Origin: CAZGRP01 sp964527995 | Lineage (GTDB): Bacteria > Zhuqueibacterota > Zhuqueibacteria > Oceanimicrobiales > CAZGRP01 | Length of the DNA stretch: 64,000 bases | Assembly: GCA_964527995.1 (NCBI GenBank) | Contig: CAZGRP010000006.1 | Coordinates: 1 to 64,000, forward strand | Direction of reading: 5' to 3' | Shown here: in pieces, positions 54,401-63,063 of the stretch | How positions within the stretch are numbered: the first letter of the stretch is position 1 | Layout of the letters: every line of letters begins with the position of its first letter | The notes under the pieces: generated by a model | Seen by the model: only the letters and a program-made list of their open reading frames with translations | What the model was told of the DNA's origin: nothing | Databases searched by the model: none | Made by a program: the position numbers and the translations under genes

Positions 54401-56239
54401 CTAACTCGGCTGCCAGTCCTCCGACAACTGACAGGGCGCCGCCTCATCGTCTACGACACAACATTTGCGCAGCACGACGACAGAGGTCAGGCCGTTGGCA
54501 AACCTGGCCAGCGTCGACCGATCGCAGTCGTGGTATGGGCGCTCCTTCCGCGACAGAAAGCGCCACTCCAGCTTGCCAGTAACGGCCCGATCCAGAAGGA
54601 AAGAGTATAACCGACCGACACCAAAGGGCGGCGTGCTGGCAAAGGTATAGATGACGTAGCCGTCGTCCTTGATCACGCGCAGGAATTCCTGGGCCGCCTG
54701 CTTCGGATTGGGCACCGACTCGATGGCCCAACTGCTGATGACCACGTCGAAGGAGCGATCTGGAAAGGGAAGTCGTGCCATATCGGCCCGCTGCAAATGC
54801 ACCCGCGGATCGCGAATCCTCTGGCGGGCGATATCCAGCATCCCGGTGGAAATGTCCAGGCCGACAACCCTGGCCGGCTGCGCAACTCGAAGCAGCGTGC
54901 GGATGGCCTCTCCGGTACCGGTTCCAGCGTCCAGCACCACGGCACCGTCGCGGACGTTTGAGCTGAGCAGTTGCTCAAAAAACTGCCATGCCGGCTGGCC
55001 AAGCGTTTGCCGCCACAGGAAGGCGGCCGCGTCGTATTGCCTGGCTTCACGATCGTAGACGGCGAGGGCCTGGTCGGATGGAGTCCTCACAAGCCGCAGA
55101 AAATCGAGCACACCCAACTTGAATTCATGTTTGAGTCGCCGCCAGTAATCGGAATACGACATGCTGCCTCGTAGCACGTCGAGATAGGCATCTCCGGCCG
55201 ACGGCCGTGACATGAACAGAGCGAAGCCGATTCGGGTGAACCGGTAGCCGAATTGGGCCACCTTTTGTGCTGCTTCGAATTCAGGGTACAGCTCCTTGGA
55301 AATGCGGCGTTGATACTCGTTCAGCTCGTTGCGGTCGTGGGTGATGGCCTCGTCAATGACGTTCGCCGCGATCTGGCCGCTGCGAATGGCATAGTAGATG
55401 CCCTCACCCAGGAAAGGATCCACCAGAGCGGCCGCATCGCCGATGAGAACGGAACGGCCCAGGGCAATCTTCGACTTCCGGTTGGCGAACAAAGGGATGC
55501 GATAACCACGCCTCTGTTCAGAGACGATTGCCTCACCGACACCCTGCCCATCCAGGAATTCAGAATAGAACTCGTTCGGATGCTCGTTTAGATCTCTCAC
55601 CGAGCCAACACCCAGGGACCAGTGGTCCGCCTTCGGGAAAATCCATCCGTAGCCATAGGGAATCACCCCGACATCGATCCGCACCGTGCCATGGAGGGTA
55701 TCGAACGCATGGGGGTCGATGGTGGCCTCGCCCTCGAGCGCCACCGCAATGCTCCGTTTGGGACCGTACCCGAGAAGGCGACTGACGATGCCGTTGACGC
55801 CATCAGCTCCAATGAGGTAACGGCAACGGTAGTGGTCACGCTCTGTGTGGACGACAAAGCCGTCCGTGTGCACATCGATGCTTCTGGCCCCCTCACCATC
55901 GTGTACCTCGGCGCCGGCGGCCTCAGCCTTTTTCACCAGATAGTGGTCGAACTTCTCGCGACTCACCATGTAGGCAATGGGATCGTCTGAACCAGCCTTC
56001 ACCTCACCTTCGCCCTGGAACGTCAGGATGACCTCGGTGATCACCTCCTCGGCAAGCGCTCCGAGATCCTCATCGAGGATGTCCTGAACTTTCGCCGACA
56101 GGCATCCGCCGCACGGCTTGTATCGCGGCATCTTGGCTTTCTCCAGACCAAGCACGCGATAACCGCGTTGGGCCAGTTGATACGCCGCTGAACTACCAGC
56201 CGGACCGAGGCCGATGATGATGGCATCGTAGGTTGTCAT
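54401..56239 (-). CDS. geranylgeranyl reductase-like flavoprotein fused to a methyltransferase
   Basis: 612 residues. Residues ~1-395 form a geranylgeranyl-reductase-family flavoprotein: IIIGLGPAGSSAAYQLAQ, the PRYKPCGGCLS substrate motif, YGYGWIFPKADHWSLGVG and GDAAALVDPFLGEGIYYA. Residues ~400-612 form a class I SAM methyltransferase: VVLDAGTGTGEAIR, GLDISTGMLDIA and FDVVISSWAIESVPN. The two activities likely act in sequence on an isoprenoid quinone or lipid. The frame is continuous, so this is one polypeptide. Confidence 0.87.
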   Translation of the reverse strand: MTTYDAIIIGLGPAGSSAAYQLAQRGYRVLGLEKAKMPRYKPCGGCLSAKVQDILDEDLGALAEEVITEVILTFQGEGEVKAGSDDPIAYMVSREKFDHYLVKKAEAAGAEVHDGEGARSIDVHTDGFVVHTERDHYRCRYLIGADGVNGIVSRLLGYGPKRSIAVALEGEATIDPHAFDTLHGTVRIDVGVIPYGYGWIFPKADHWSLGVGSVRDLNEHPNEFYSEFLDGQGVGEAIVSEQRRGYRIPLFANRKSKIALGRSVLIGDAAALVDPFLGEGIYYAIRSGQIAANVIDEAITHDRNELNEYQRRISKELYPEFEAAQKVAQFGYRFTRIGFALFMSRPSAGDAYLDVLRGSMSYSDYWRRLKHEFKLGVLDFLRLVRTPSDQALAVYDREARQYDAAAFLWRQTLGQPAWQFFEQLLSSNVRDGAVVLDAGTGTGEAIRTLLRVAQPARVVGLDISTGMLDIARQRIRDPRVHLQRADMARLPFPDRSFDVVISSWAIESVPNPKQAAQEFLRVIKDDGYVIYTFASTPPFGVGRLYSFLLDRAVTGKLEWRFLSRKERPYHDCDRSTLARFANGLTSVVVLRKCCVVDDEAAPCQLSEDWQPS

Positions 56240-56349
56240 TGGCGTTTGCTGGTTTCTTGTTGGCTAAGCACAGCAGTTTCGTTAACTTTGAGCTTCGAGA
56301 ATACGCCGCCGAGCAGAGCGCAGACATCCTCCTCGACTCCGGGCTCCAC
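56236..56349 (-). other. possible 37-codon small ORF upstream of the fusion gene
   Basis: A GTG at 56349 after AGGAG opens 37 codons (MEPGVEEDVCALLGGVF... ending SKRQ) whose TGA overlaps the ATG of the fusion gene as ATGA. The overlap and ribosome-like site are suggestive, but spacing is tight (3 bases) and no family is recognised. Confidence 0.25.
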
Positions 56350-56427
56350 ATTCTCCTACAGCCTGCAGTCGACGGCACGCGCTAGCCTTGCACGAGTAGA
56401 TAGCGCGCGATCCGCGATGACGAGTCC

Positions 56428-56613
56428 TCACCCCTCGGCCTCCCGCGATCCCTTTTCCAGCCCGGACTCCACCAGGAACTTCTCAGGTTTATTCCGGAAG
56501 TGGATCTTGCACAGCGGTGTGCAAAAGTAGTACGTTTTGCCTTCGTGTTCCAAGGTGTGTTCCGCCGTGTCCGAATCCAATTCCATTCCGCAGACCGGAT
56601 CTGTGACTTTCAT
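56428..56613 (-). CDS. small YHS-domain protein
   Basis: 61 residues, a single YHS/TRASH-type domain: VTDPVCGMELDSDTAEHTLEHEG-like with the metal cysteines in DPVCGM and YYFCTPLCKIHF. YHS domains bind copper or other soft metals and often sit on copper ATPases; the ATPase at 57539-60235 carries one at its own N-terminus. AGGAGGAAC precedes the ATG. Confidence 0.87.
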   Translation of the reverse strand: MKVTDPVCGMELDSDTAEHTLEHEGKTYYFCTPLCKIHFRNKPEKFLVESGLEKGSREAEG

Positions 56614-56675
56614 AACTGTTCCTCCTACCTACTCCGGCGTAGCCGGAGCCAAATATGAGATGATCACTCACCCCA

Positions 56676-57050
56676 CTATTCCACAACAAGTTTTCCCCTC
56701 AACATCCCCATCTGACACGTAAAATCGTATTCTCCCGGTTTCTCCGGGAGAAACTCAATCACGACTTCCTCGCCGGGCGGCAGTTTGGCGCTCTTGTTGA
56801 AATCCGGAAACAGCACCATTTCTGAGCACGAGGCCGTCTCCTGGCGGTTGAAAACCAGGCGCACCGGCTTACCATGCTGCACCACAATGACGTCCGGATT
56901 GTAGCCCCCCTTGACCAGCACCACAGCCTCCTGCACCGCACCCTTCACCGCGGCCCTCACTCCCTTGGTTTCGGAAAACCAGAAATACCAGGCGATCACG
57001 GGCAACAGCGACAGCCCGACGATCGTGACAATAATTTGTGAGATGTTCAT
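56676..57050 (-). CDS. membrane-anchored cupredoxin-like protein
   Basis: 124 residues. One N-terminal membrane helix (IIVTIVGLSLLPVIAWYFWF) and a cupredoxin_1 domain: KGGYNPDVIVVQHGKPVRLVF, the cysteine in ETASCSEMVLF, and the C-terminal YDFTCQMGMLRGKLVVE with Cys and Met ligands. It likely receives Cu at the outer face of the inner membrane, next to the YHS protein and copper ATPase. GGACACA lies before the ATG, 31 bases from the assembly gap. Confidence 0.87.
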   Translation of the reverse strand: MNISQIIVTIVGLSLLPVIAWYFWFSETKGVRAAVKGAVQEAVVLVKGGYNPDVIVVQHGKPVRLVFNRQETASCSEMVLFPDFNKSAKLPPGEEVVIEFLPEKPGEYDFTCQMGMLRGKLVVE

Positions 57051-57053
57051 TGT

Positions 57054-57209
57054 GTCCTCCGTGTGTGTCGAGAGTGGAGTGNNNNNNNNNNNNNNNNNNN
57101 NNNNNNNNNNNNNNNNNNNNNNNNNNNNNNNNNNNNNNNNNNNNNNNNNNNNNNNNNNNNNNNNNNNNNNNNNNNNNNNNNGTCCTCCGTGTGTGTCGAG
57201 AGTGGAGTG
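57054..57209. repeat. 28-base identical sequence on both sides of the N gap
   Basis: 57054-57081 and 57182-57209 are the same 28 bases (start GTCCTCCGTGTGTGTCGAG, end AGTGGAGTG). The right copy continues with TGGAGTGG. Either two contig ends overlap and were padded, or a short repeat broke the assembly. Confidence 0.9.
57082..57181. other. assembly gap (100 N)
   Basis: Exactly 100 unknown bases, a standard scaffold placeholder. It falls between the cupredoxin gene and the IVS-protein remnant, so content and true distance here are not reliable. Confidence 0.99.
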
Positions 57210-57239
57210 TGGAGTGGTCTAGGCGCTACCCTCTACCCT

Positions 57240-57537
57240 CTACTCCCCACTCTCCTCGCTGCACAAATCCTCTGGCACTTCCCACTCCCCCATCGCGCCA
57301 TAAAGCACCCCTTCGCCATCTTTGACGCGCAGTTGCCACTCTTCCGCCCTGGACATCACACTGCTCAGCTTTCCAAGGATATGGTCGTAGTCGCACCGCA
57401 GGCGGTTGATGAACCTCCGGGCTGATGTAGCGGCACTCCCTAGCGAAGTCCAGCGAGACCTGCGTTTCGGCAGCCTCGGCGTCCGAATCGCTAAGCTTGC
57501 TGACGAAGGCACAAACGTAACGCCGCTTGCGCCAAAC
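57240..57537 (-). pseudogene. remnant of a four-helix-bundle (IVS/S23-type) protein
   Basis: Read on the minus strand, one frame gives AFVSKLSDSDAEAAETQV then SLDFARECRYISPEVH. The next frame continues with NRLRCDYDHILGKLSSVM then SRAEEWQL. Together these match the C-terminal two thirds of 23S rRNA-intervening-sequence (S23/four helix bundle) proteins. The N-terminal ~50 residues are missing and a frameshift occurs near 57418-57428. It begins right behind the stop of the copper ATPase and ends by the gap, so sequencing error cannot be excluded. Confidence 0.65.
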
Positions 57538-57538
57538 T

Positions 57539-60235
57539 CTACACCCCCATTTTCGGCTTCCACGCCCTCAGACGGTTGGCGTTGCTGACCACCGTTACCG
57601 AACTGAAAGCCATGGCTGCTCCTGCGATAATCGGAGAGAGCAGAATCCCGAAGAACGGGTAAAGGACACCGGCGGCCACCGGAATTCCGAGCGTGTTGTA
57701 GAGAAAGGCGCCGGCGAGGTTTTGTCTGATGTTGTGCATGGTCGCCTTGGAGATTTCAATCGCCGTGACAACGCCCTTCAGGCTGCCTTTGATCAGGGTG
57801 ATGTCGGATGCCTCGATGGCCACATCGGTGCCTGTCCCGATCGCCATGCCGACATCCGCCTGGGCGAGCGCGGGGGCGTCGTTGATTCCGTCCCCTACCA
57901 TGGCGACCTTTTTCCCTTCGGCCTGGAGCAGATGAACGTTGTGCGCCTTGTCCTCCGGCAACACTTCTGCCAGCACCCTATCCACACCCACCTGTTTGGC
58001 AATGGCGTCAGCGGTACGCTTGTTGTCGCCGGTGATCATCACCACTTCAAGGCCGAGCTTCCTCAACGCGGCGATCGCCTCTTTGGAATCTTCCTTCACG
58101 GTATCGGCAACGGCGATGACACCGGCAGGCTTACCATCGACGGCCACGTACATGGGCGTCTTGCCTTCGTCCGCCAGACGGATGGCCACCTCTTCCAGCT
58201 TCGCGGCTTCGATATCGCGCTCGCGCATCAGCTTCAAATTACCCAGGTAAACCAGGTGGCCGTCGACGCGACCCTCGACCCCGTGACCCGGGATGGCATT
58301 GAAGTCGACCGCATCCGGGATGTCGATGCTCCTGGCCTTGGCCCCCTCCACGATGGCCTCGCCGAGCGGGTGCTCGGATCCCTTTTCAATGGAGGCAGCG
58401 AACTTCAGAACCTCCTCTTCAGACAGACCGGGGTTGGCGGAGACGACCACGTCGGTGAGTTCCGGCTTCCCTTTGGTGATGGTGCCTGTCTTGTCCAGAA
58501 CGATGGCGTCAAGAGCCTGTGCAGTCTGCAACGCCTCGCCACTGCGGATCAGGATGCCGTTCTCGGCGCCTTTGCCCACACCCACCATCAGCGACATCGG
58601 AGTGGCCAGACCAAGCGCGCAGGGACAGGCGATGATCAACACCGTAACCGACGTAATCAGGGCGAAAATGAAGGCCGGCTGGGGGCCGAAATCGAACCAG
58701 ACCACGAAGGTCAGGATGGCGATCATCATGACGATGGGGACGAAATAGCCCGACACCTGATCCGCCAGCCGGGCAATAGGGGCCTTGGAACCCTGAGCAT
58801 CCTGCACCATCTTGACGATCTGCGCCAGGGCCGTGTCTTTCCCCACCTTGGTGGCCCGGAACTTGAAGGTGCCGGTCTTGTTGATCGTAGCGCCGATCAC
58901 CTCGTCACCAGGTTTCTTCTCCACCGGGATCGACTCGCCGGTGAGCATGGACTCGTCCACTGCCGAAGCCCCCTCGACGACCTCGCCATCGACAGGGACC
59001 TTCTCGCCCGGGCGCACAACGATAATATCGCCCACCAGAACTTCTTCAACCGGAATGTCGATTTCCTGGCCGTCGCGCACGACGCGGGCCGTTTTGGCCT
59101 GCAGCCCCATCAACTTCTTGATCGCCTCGGACGTTCGTCCTTTGGCGCGTAGCTCCAGTGCCTGTCCCAGGACCACCAGAGCAATGACGACGCCGACAAC
59201 GTCGTAGAAGGGTTCGGCCGTCCCCTCGGGGAAGATCTTGGGAAAAAGAACTGCCACCCCCGAGTAAAGCCAGGCTGCACCAGTGCCTGTAGAGATCAAC
59301 GTGTTCATGTCAGCCGCATGGTGCTTGAAGGCTGACCACGCCCCCTTGAAGAAGTGAGACCCGGAGTAAAACAGCACCGGCAGGGTGAGCAGGCCGGACA
59401 GCAACCACAGAATCCGGATGGTCTCCTGCGGCAGGTCACGCAGATAAGGAAACCAGCTCGGGTATCCGGCGATCATCACGGGCACGGCGATCACAGCGGC
59501 CAGGATCCATTTCCGGGTCAATGTCCGGTACTCCTGCTCCCTGGCCAGCGCCTCGGTATCGACCGGCTCTTCGGCGGCGATGTCGATCGCCTTGTAGCCA
59601 ACAGACTCGATTGCCGCGCGCAGGTCAGCGAGGCGGGTGCGCTCCGGTAAGTACTCAATATACGCCCGCTCGCTGGCTAAATCAACCGTGGCCGACAATA
59701 CGCCAGGGGTCTGCCTCAGCGCTTCCTCGATTTTGGTGACACAGGAGGCGCAGTACATCCCCTGGATGCCCAGCGTCACTTTGCTGCCGCCAACCTTGTA
59801 GCCGGCCTGCTTGATCGCCTTGCTGATCGCAGCGAGATCGGCTTTGGAGCGATCGTACACCACGTGGGCCTTTTCGTTGGCAACGTTGACTGTCGCCTCT
59901 TTGACGCCCTCCACGCTCTTCACCGTTTTCTCGATGGTCACAGCGCACGAAGGGCAATCCATTCCGACCACGGGCAACTCGACTTCCAGAGTCAAGACGT
60001 CGTCGCGGTAGCCAGAGAGTGAAGTCGAGTCGGGTTTCGCCCCTGTCTTAGCGGTTGTGTCGGGCACAACCGAAGGTCCGGTCGTCTCCACCTCGGTGTA
60101 CTTCTCGGGGTCCTCCATGAACTTCTCGTGGCAAGCGTCCGAGCAAAAATAGACTGTCTTGCCGTTGTGTTCCGTCTTCTTCGCTGCCTGCTCGGCCTCA
60201 ATCTCCATGCCGCAGACGGGATCCTTGACTCGCAT
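57539..60235 (-). CDS. copA: copper-translocating P1B ATPase with N-terminal YHS and two HMA domains
   Basis: 898 residues in order: YHS domain (VKDPVCGMEIEAEQ ... YFCSDACHEKF), HMA1 with GMDCPSC, HMA2 with GMYCASC, eight membrane helices, and the P-type core. The membrane motif is the standard CPC (IIACPCALGLATP), the phosphorylation site DKTGTITKG, the HP motif GSEHPLGEAIV and the hinge GDGINDAPALAQ. It exports Cu(I) from the cytoplasm. ATTGGAAGGAGAGAGG precedes the ATG. Its motifs are canonical, unlike those of the ATPase at 48338. Confidence 0.94.
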   Translation of the reverse strand: MRVKDPVCGMEIEAEQAAKKTEHNGKTVYFCSDACHEKFMEDPEKYTEVETTGPSVVPDTTAKTGAKPDSTSLSGYRDDVLTLEVELPVVGMDCPSCAVTIEKTVKSVEGVKEATVNVANEKAHVVYDRSKADLAAISKAIKQAGYKVGGSKVTLGIQGMYCASCVTKIEEALRQTPGVLSATVDLASERAYIEYLPERTRLADLRAAIESVGYKAIDIAAEEPVDTEALAREQEYRTLTRKWILAAVIAVPVMIAGYPSWFPYLRDLPQETIRILWLLSGLLTLPVLFYSGSHFFKGAWSAFKHHAADMNTLISTGTGAAWLYSGVAVLFPKIFPEGTAEPFYDVVGVVIALVVLGQALELRAKGRTSEAIKKLMGLQAKTARVVRDGQEIDIPVEEVLVGDIIVVRPGEKVPVDGEVVEGASAVDESMLTGESIPVEKKPGDEVIGATINKTGTFKFRATKVGKDTALAQIVKMVQDAQGSKAPIARLADQVSGYFVPIVMMIAILTFVVWFDFGPQPAFIFALITSVTVLIIACPCALGLATPMSLMVGVGKGAENGILIRSGEALQTAQALDAIVLDKTGTITKGKPELTDVVVSANPGLSEEEVLKFAASIEKGSEHPLGEAIVEGAKARSIDIPDAVDFNAIPGHGVEGRVDGHLVYLGNLKLMRERDIEAAKLEEVAIRLADEGKTPMYVAVDGKPAGVIAVADTVKEDSKEAIAALRKLGLEVVMITGDNKRTADAIAKQVGVDRVLAEVLPEDKAHNVHLLQAEGKKVAMVGDGINDAPALAQADVGMAIGTGTDVAIEASDITLIKGSLKGVVTAIEISKATMHNIRQNLAGAFLYNTLGIPVAAGVLYPFFGILLSPIIAGAAMAFSSVTVVSNANRLRAWKPKMGV

Positions 60236-60318
60236 CTCCTCTCTCCTTCCAATATAGTGTTCCAGAACTTCTCCACACGACCGCCATGGTTCATGTCTGT
60301 GTTGCCGCCGGGATTACT

Positions 60319-60380
60319 GGAGCGTTGGAGTACTGGAGGAAAACTTGTCTCTTTCGACGACTCCAGCACTCCATCGCTCC
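60319..60380. repeat. imperfect 20-bp hairpin in the intergenic region
   Basis: GGAGCGTTGGAGTACTGGAG (60319-60338) and CTCCAGCACTCCATCGCTCC (60361-60380) pair at 18 of 20 positions around a 22-base loop. Each arm is itself a GGAG-rich near-repeat. It lies between the OMP gene and the ATPase gene; no T-run follows. Confidence 0.7.
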
Positions 60381-60474
60381 ACTAAACATCAGCCACCTTC
60401 CGCACAGCGATGTCCTTGCTTGTGGCACTTTGTCTCCACTGAATCTCCGCGCCCTCCGCGTACTGCCTTTCTTC

Positions 60475-61839
60475 TCAAAAACTCACCTTCAGCCGCATGT
60501 ACACCTGATCGATGCCGCTCCAGCTGCCGAAAAGCGTATTCGCCTTGCCATCCACAAGAAACGCCCCGAGAATCACCTCCAGGTTGTCGATGGCCCGATA
60601 GGTGACCTCCGGGTAGAGGCCATAGCCGTAGTTCTGCCCCAAGTTGGACCATCGGCGTACCTCCAGCACGCCCCCGAGGGCAAGCTTTACATCCTCGTTC
60701 AGGACACCCTTCTCCAGACGGGTAACAAAGTAGTCGTGGAGATCGTCTCTGCCCCGCTCGGAGAAAAAGCCATGCATCCACTGCGTGTTGAGGTACCATC
60801 CCCCCCGGAAGGTATAATCAGCGCCGAGGGTGAACTTGAGATAGGGCCGATCACTGAGGGTGACCTCGGTCTCGGTTTCCGTACCCGCATCTGTGCGGAA
60901 CACCGTCTGGGTGGTTACCTGCTTGGGGAAAAAGAGCGCCCCCTCACCCCAAAGACCGAGGCCGAACAGCTCCGAGGCAAAATCAGCACCGAGAACCTGC
61001 ATCTTCGGAAAGCCAAGGTCCATGGAGGCTGCGAACTGCCGCACCTGAGCATCGGCGCCGACCTGGGTCATTTCCGAGCGCCGCAGGATCGGCACGTCGT
61101 CGTAACCGTTGAAGTAGCTCAGCGAGTAATCCCAGCCGGAGAGAGTGCCGGAGACCTTGAATGCGAACATGCTGTCTTTCGGCCGCCGTGATGGATACGC
61201 CAGATTGTCGCGGAGCGACACGATCTGCACACCGCTGCCGTACCCGCCGGTCCCGCCACCCAGGAAAAGGGAGGCCCCGTTGCGCGGAAGAAGGATCGGC
61301 TCCAGAGCGGGCAACCAGATCGCGGTCAGCGTGAAATCTCCGACGTAGGCACTGCCCTTGACAGCCCAGGTTGGGATCTTCTCGGCGAAGTTCAAGAGAT
61401 CGGAGAAATCATCCGGATTGAGGTTATCGGTGGGGTTCAGCTTGTCCGCTGTGCCCCATGCCAGCCGCTGCTTCCCGACCCGCAGGTCGAAGTTGTCCAC
61501 CAGCAAGCCGTAGACGTCGGCATACGCCTCCCACAGCGTCAGATCCGTCGGATACTGCTGGTTCGGGTTCTCCAGCTCTCTCATGCTCTTGCCCCGCGGA
61601 AAATCGTAGAAGCGGAAATCCACGCTTACAATGGTGGAGAGCTTCTCACCGAGCGCAGTCGACATCTCGACGCGGAAACGGTTGTAGAAGTCTTCGGTGA
61701 CCAGACTATCGCCCCCCACATTGACCCGTTTGTCCAGTTTGAGAAAGCCGTGCAACCGCGGCTGTTGGGCAAACGCAGCCGGCCCGATAGCGAGCACAGC
61801 CACCGAGACAATAATCGATTTCAGGTATCGCGTGTACAT
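60475..61839 (-). CDS. outer-membrane beta-barrel protein (porin-like, alginate-export/DUF1302-type appearance)
   Basis: 454 residues. Signal peptide SIIVSVAVLAIGPAAFAQ, then amphipathic strands and a terminal phenylalanine (QVYMRLKVSF). The RVGKQRLAWGTADKLNPTDNLNPDD segment recalls the 'G-(R/K)-Q-x-(L/V)-x-W-G...N-P-x-D' signature of DUF1302-like barrels often encoded with RND/LolA-like partners. Collinear with the LolA-like and RND genes upstream, so an envelope lipid-transport set is inferred. Confidence 0.78.
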   Translation of the reverse strand: MYTRYLKSIIVSVAVLAIGPAAFAQQPRLHGFLKLDKRVNVGGDSLVTEDFYNRFRVEMSTALGEKLSTIVSVDFRFYDFPRGKSMRELENPNQQYPTDLTLWEAYADVYGLLVDNFDLRVGKQRLAWGTADKLNPTDNLNPDDFSDLLNFAEKIPTWAVKGSAYVGDFTLTAIWLPALEPILLPRNGASLFLGGGTGGYGSGVQIVSLRDNLAYPSRRPKDSMFAFKVSGTLSGWDYSLSYFNGYDDVPILRRSEMTQVGADAQVRQFAASMDLGFPKMQVLGADFASELFGLGLWGEGALFFPKQVTTQTVFRTDAGTETETEVTLSDRPYLKFTLGADYTFRGGWYLNTQWMHGFFSERGRDDLHDYFVTRLEKGVLNEDVKLALGGVLEVRRWSNLGQNYGYGLYPEVTYRAIDNLEVILGAFLVDGKANTLFGSWSGIDQVYMRLKVSF

Positions 61840-62081
61840 TGTGCTTTCTTTGCGACTCCATTCTGCGTAAGCGGATTCAGCGAATTCAGCGGATAAAGCC
61901 GTAGAGCGGCAATTGCCGCGACCAAACCATCACGTTCGAGCCACTGCTTCTCTCGGGGCGTGGCGTCTGTGGCGAGTGGCGGTCATGTCTCCCCGGCTGT
62001 CACCTCAACAAAGTCTCTTGTCCCGTCACTGAACCCTCTGTGCTCTCCATGCCTCTGGGGTCGAGAAGACGCCTGACCTGG

Positions 62082-62828
62082 CTACTCGACCCGCTTTAGG
62101 TTCCGTTGTGTGAAAACGTTGTCCTTGAGGCCCTGGTCGAACTGGATCTTGGACAAGTTGAGTACGGTGCGATGGTTCTTCCTGAGGTTCTTCATCTCCA
62201 TCCTCTTGCCCACCCAGTAGGGGCCTACCTTCTCAATGTTCTCCACCGTCAGGACCTTCTCCAGCTTGCCCGCCTTGTTGTAGTACTCCACCTTGGTGTA
62301 GACGTAGTTGTCCTTCCGCACGTACAAGACGAGCTTGCTATAGCTGACGTCCGCCTGGGGCTTGGGGGTAAGCTCCAGCACGTAGAGATCCCCGGAGTCG
62401 GCCGTAACCAGCTTCGCTTGGTAGTCCGGCACGAACCGAGTCTGCGACATATCTTCATAGGAAAAATCCGTTCCCATGAAGTCTTCATTCTTGATGGACG
62501 AGGCGATGCGGCGGACCTTGCGAAAAGCCGGCATGTAGAGGTACATCCGACGTTTCGCCAGGCGCAGGAAGCTCACGCCTCGGACATCCGCAGGGGTGAG
62601 GAAACGCACCAGCCGCCACTCGCTTCCTTTCTGGTAGAGCTTCAAATCCCGCACTTTTTCTGACCCGCTCTTATCGATCAGGGTCATCTTCTCTACAGCC
62701 ACCATGTCTTTCGGGGCGTTCATCACCGAGTCGACACGTGCCAGGATCGCCTGGGCGTCCTGGGACATGCCCCGGCCGGCCAAGGCAAACACGAAGGCGG
62801 CCGCCCAAAGAACCCGTTGTGATCTCAT
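62082..62828 (-). CDS. exported outer-membrane lipoprotein-sorting (LolA-like) protein
   Basis: About 248 residues. Signal peptide RVLWAAAFVFALAGRGMSQ. The domain of the LolA-like family is seen in LYQKGSEWRLVRFLTPADVRG, the hydrophobic MYLYMPAFRKVRRI, and NEDFMGTDFSYEDM. These proteins are usually encoded next to RND/MMPL-type exporters, as here, and are thought to bind lipids in the periplasm. ATG at 62828 is chosen because it opens the signal peptide; the frame runs 28 codons further upstream. Confidence 0.88.
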   Translation of the reverse strand: MRSQRVLWAAAFVFALAGRGMSQDAQAILARVDSVMNAPKDMVAVEKMTLIDKSGSEKVRDLKLYQKGSEWRLVRFLTPADVRGVSFLRLAKRRMYLYMPAFRKVRRIASSIKNEDFMGTDFSYEDMSQTRFVPDYQAKLVTADSGDLYVLELTPKPQADVSYSKLVLYVRKDNYVYTKVEYYNKAGKLEKVLTVENIEKVGPYWVGKRMEMKNLRKNHRTVLNLSKIQFDQGLKDNVFTQRNLKRVE

Positions 62829-63063
62829 CTCTATCTTTCCTCTCAGAGTTTCGGTCTTCCGTTCCCCATCAAAGATCCACCATTCCCGTAGTGTCAGCAC
62901 CGGCTTTCCCATCTCGGCCCCACGGCGCGCGGGATGTTCGCAGACGGCACCGGCGCGAACAGGGCGGGAAATCCGTTGGCCGCTGTTTTCCGTTGGACGA
63001 CGGACCCATCATTCGTTTTCCAGTTGCCACTTTCCACTTTGCATTCTGCAGTTTGCACTTCTC

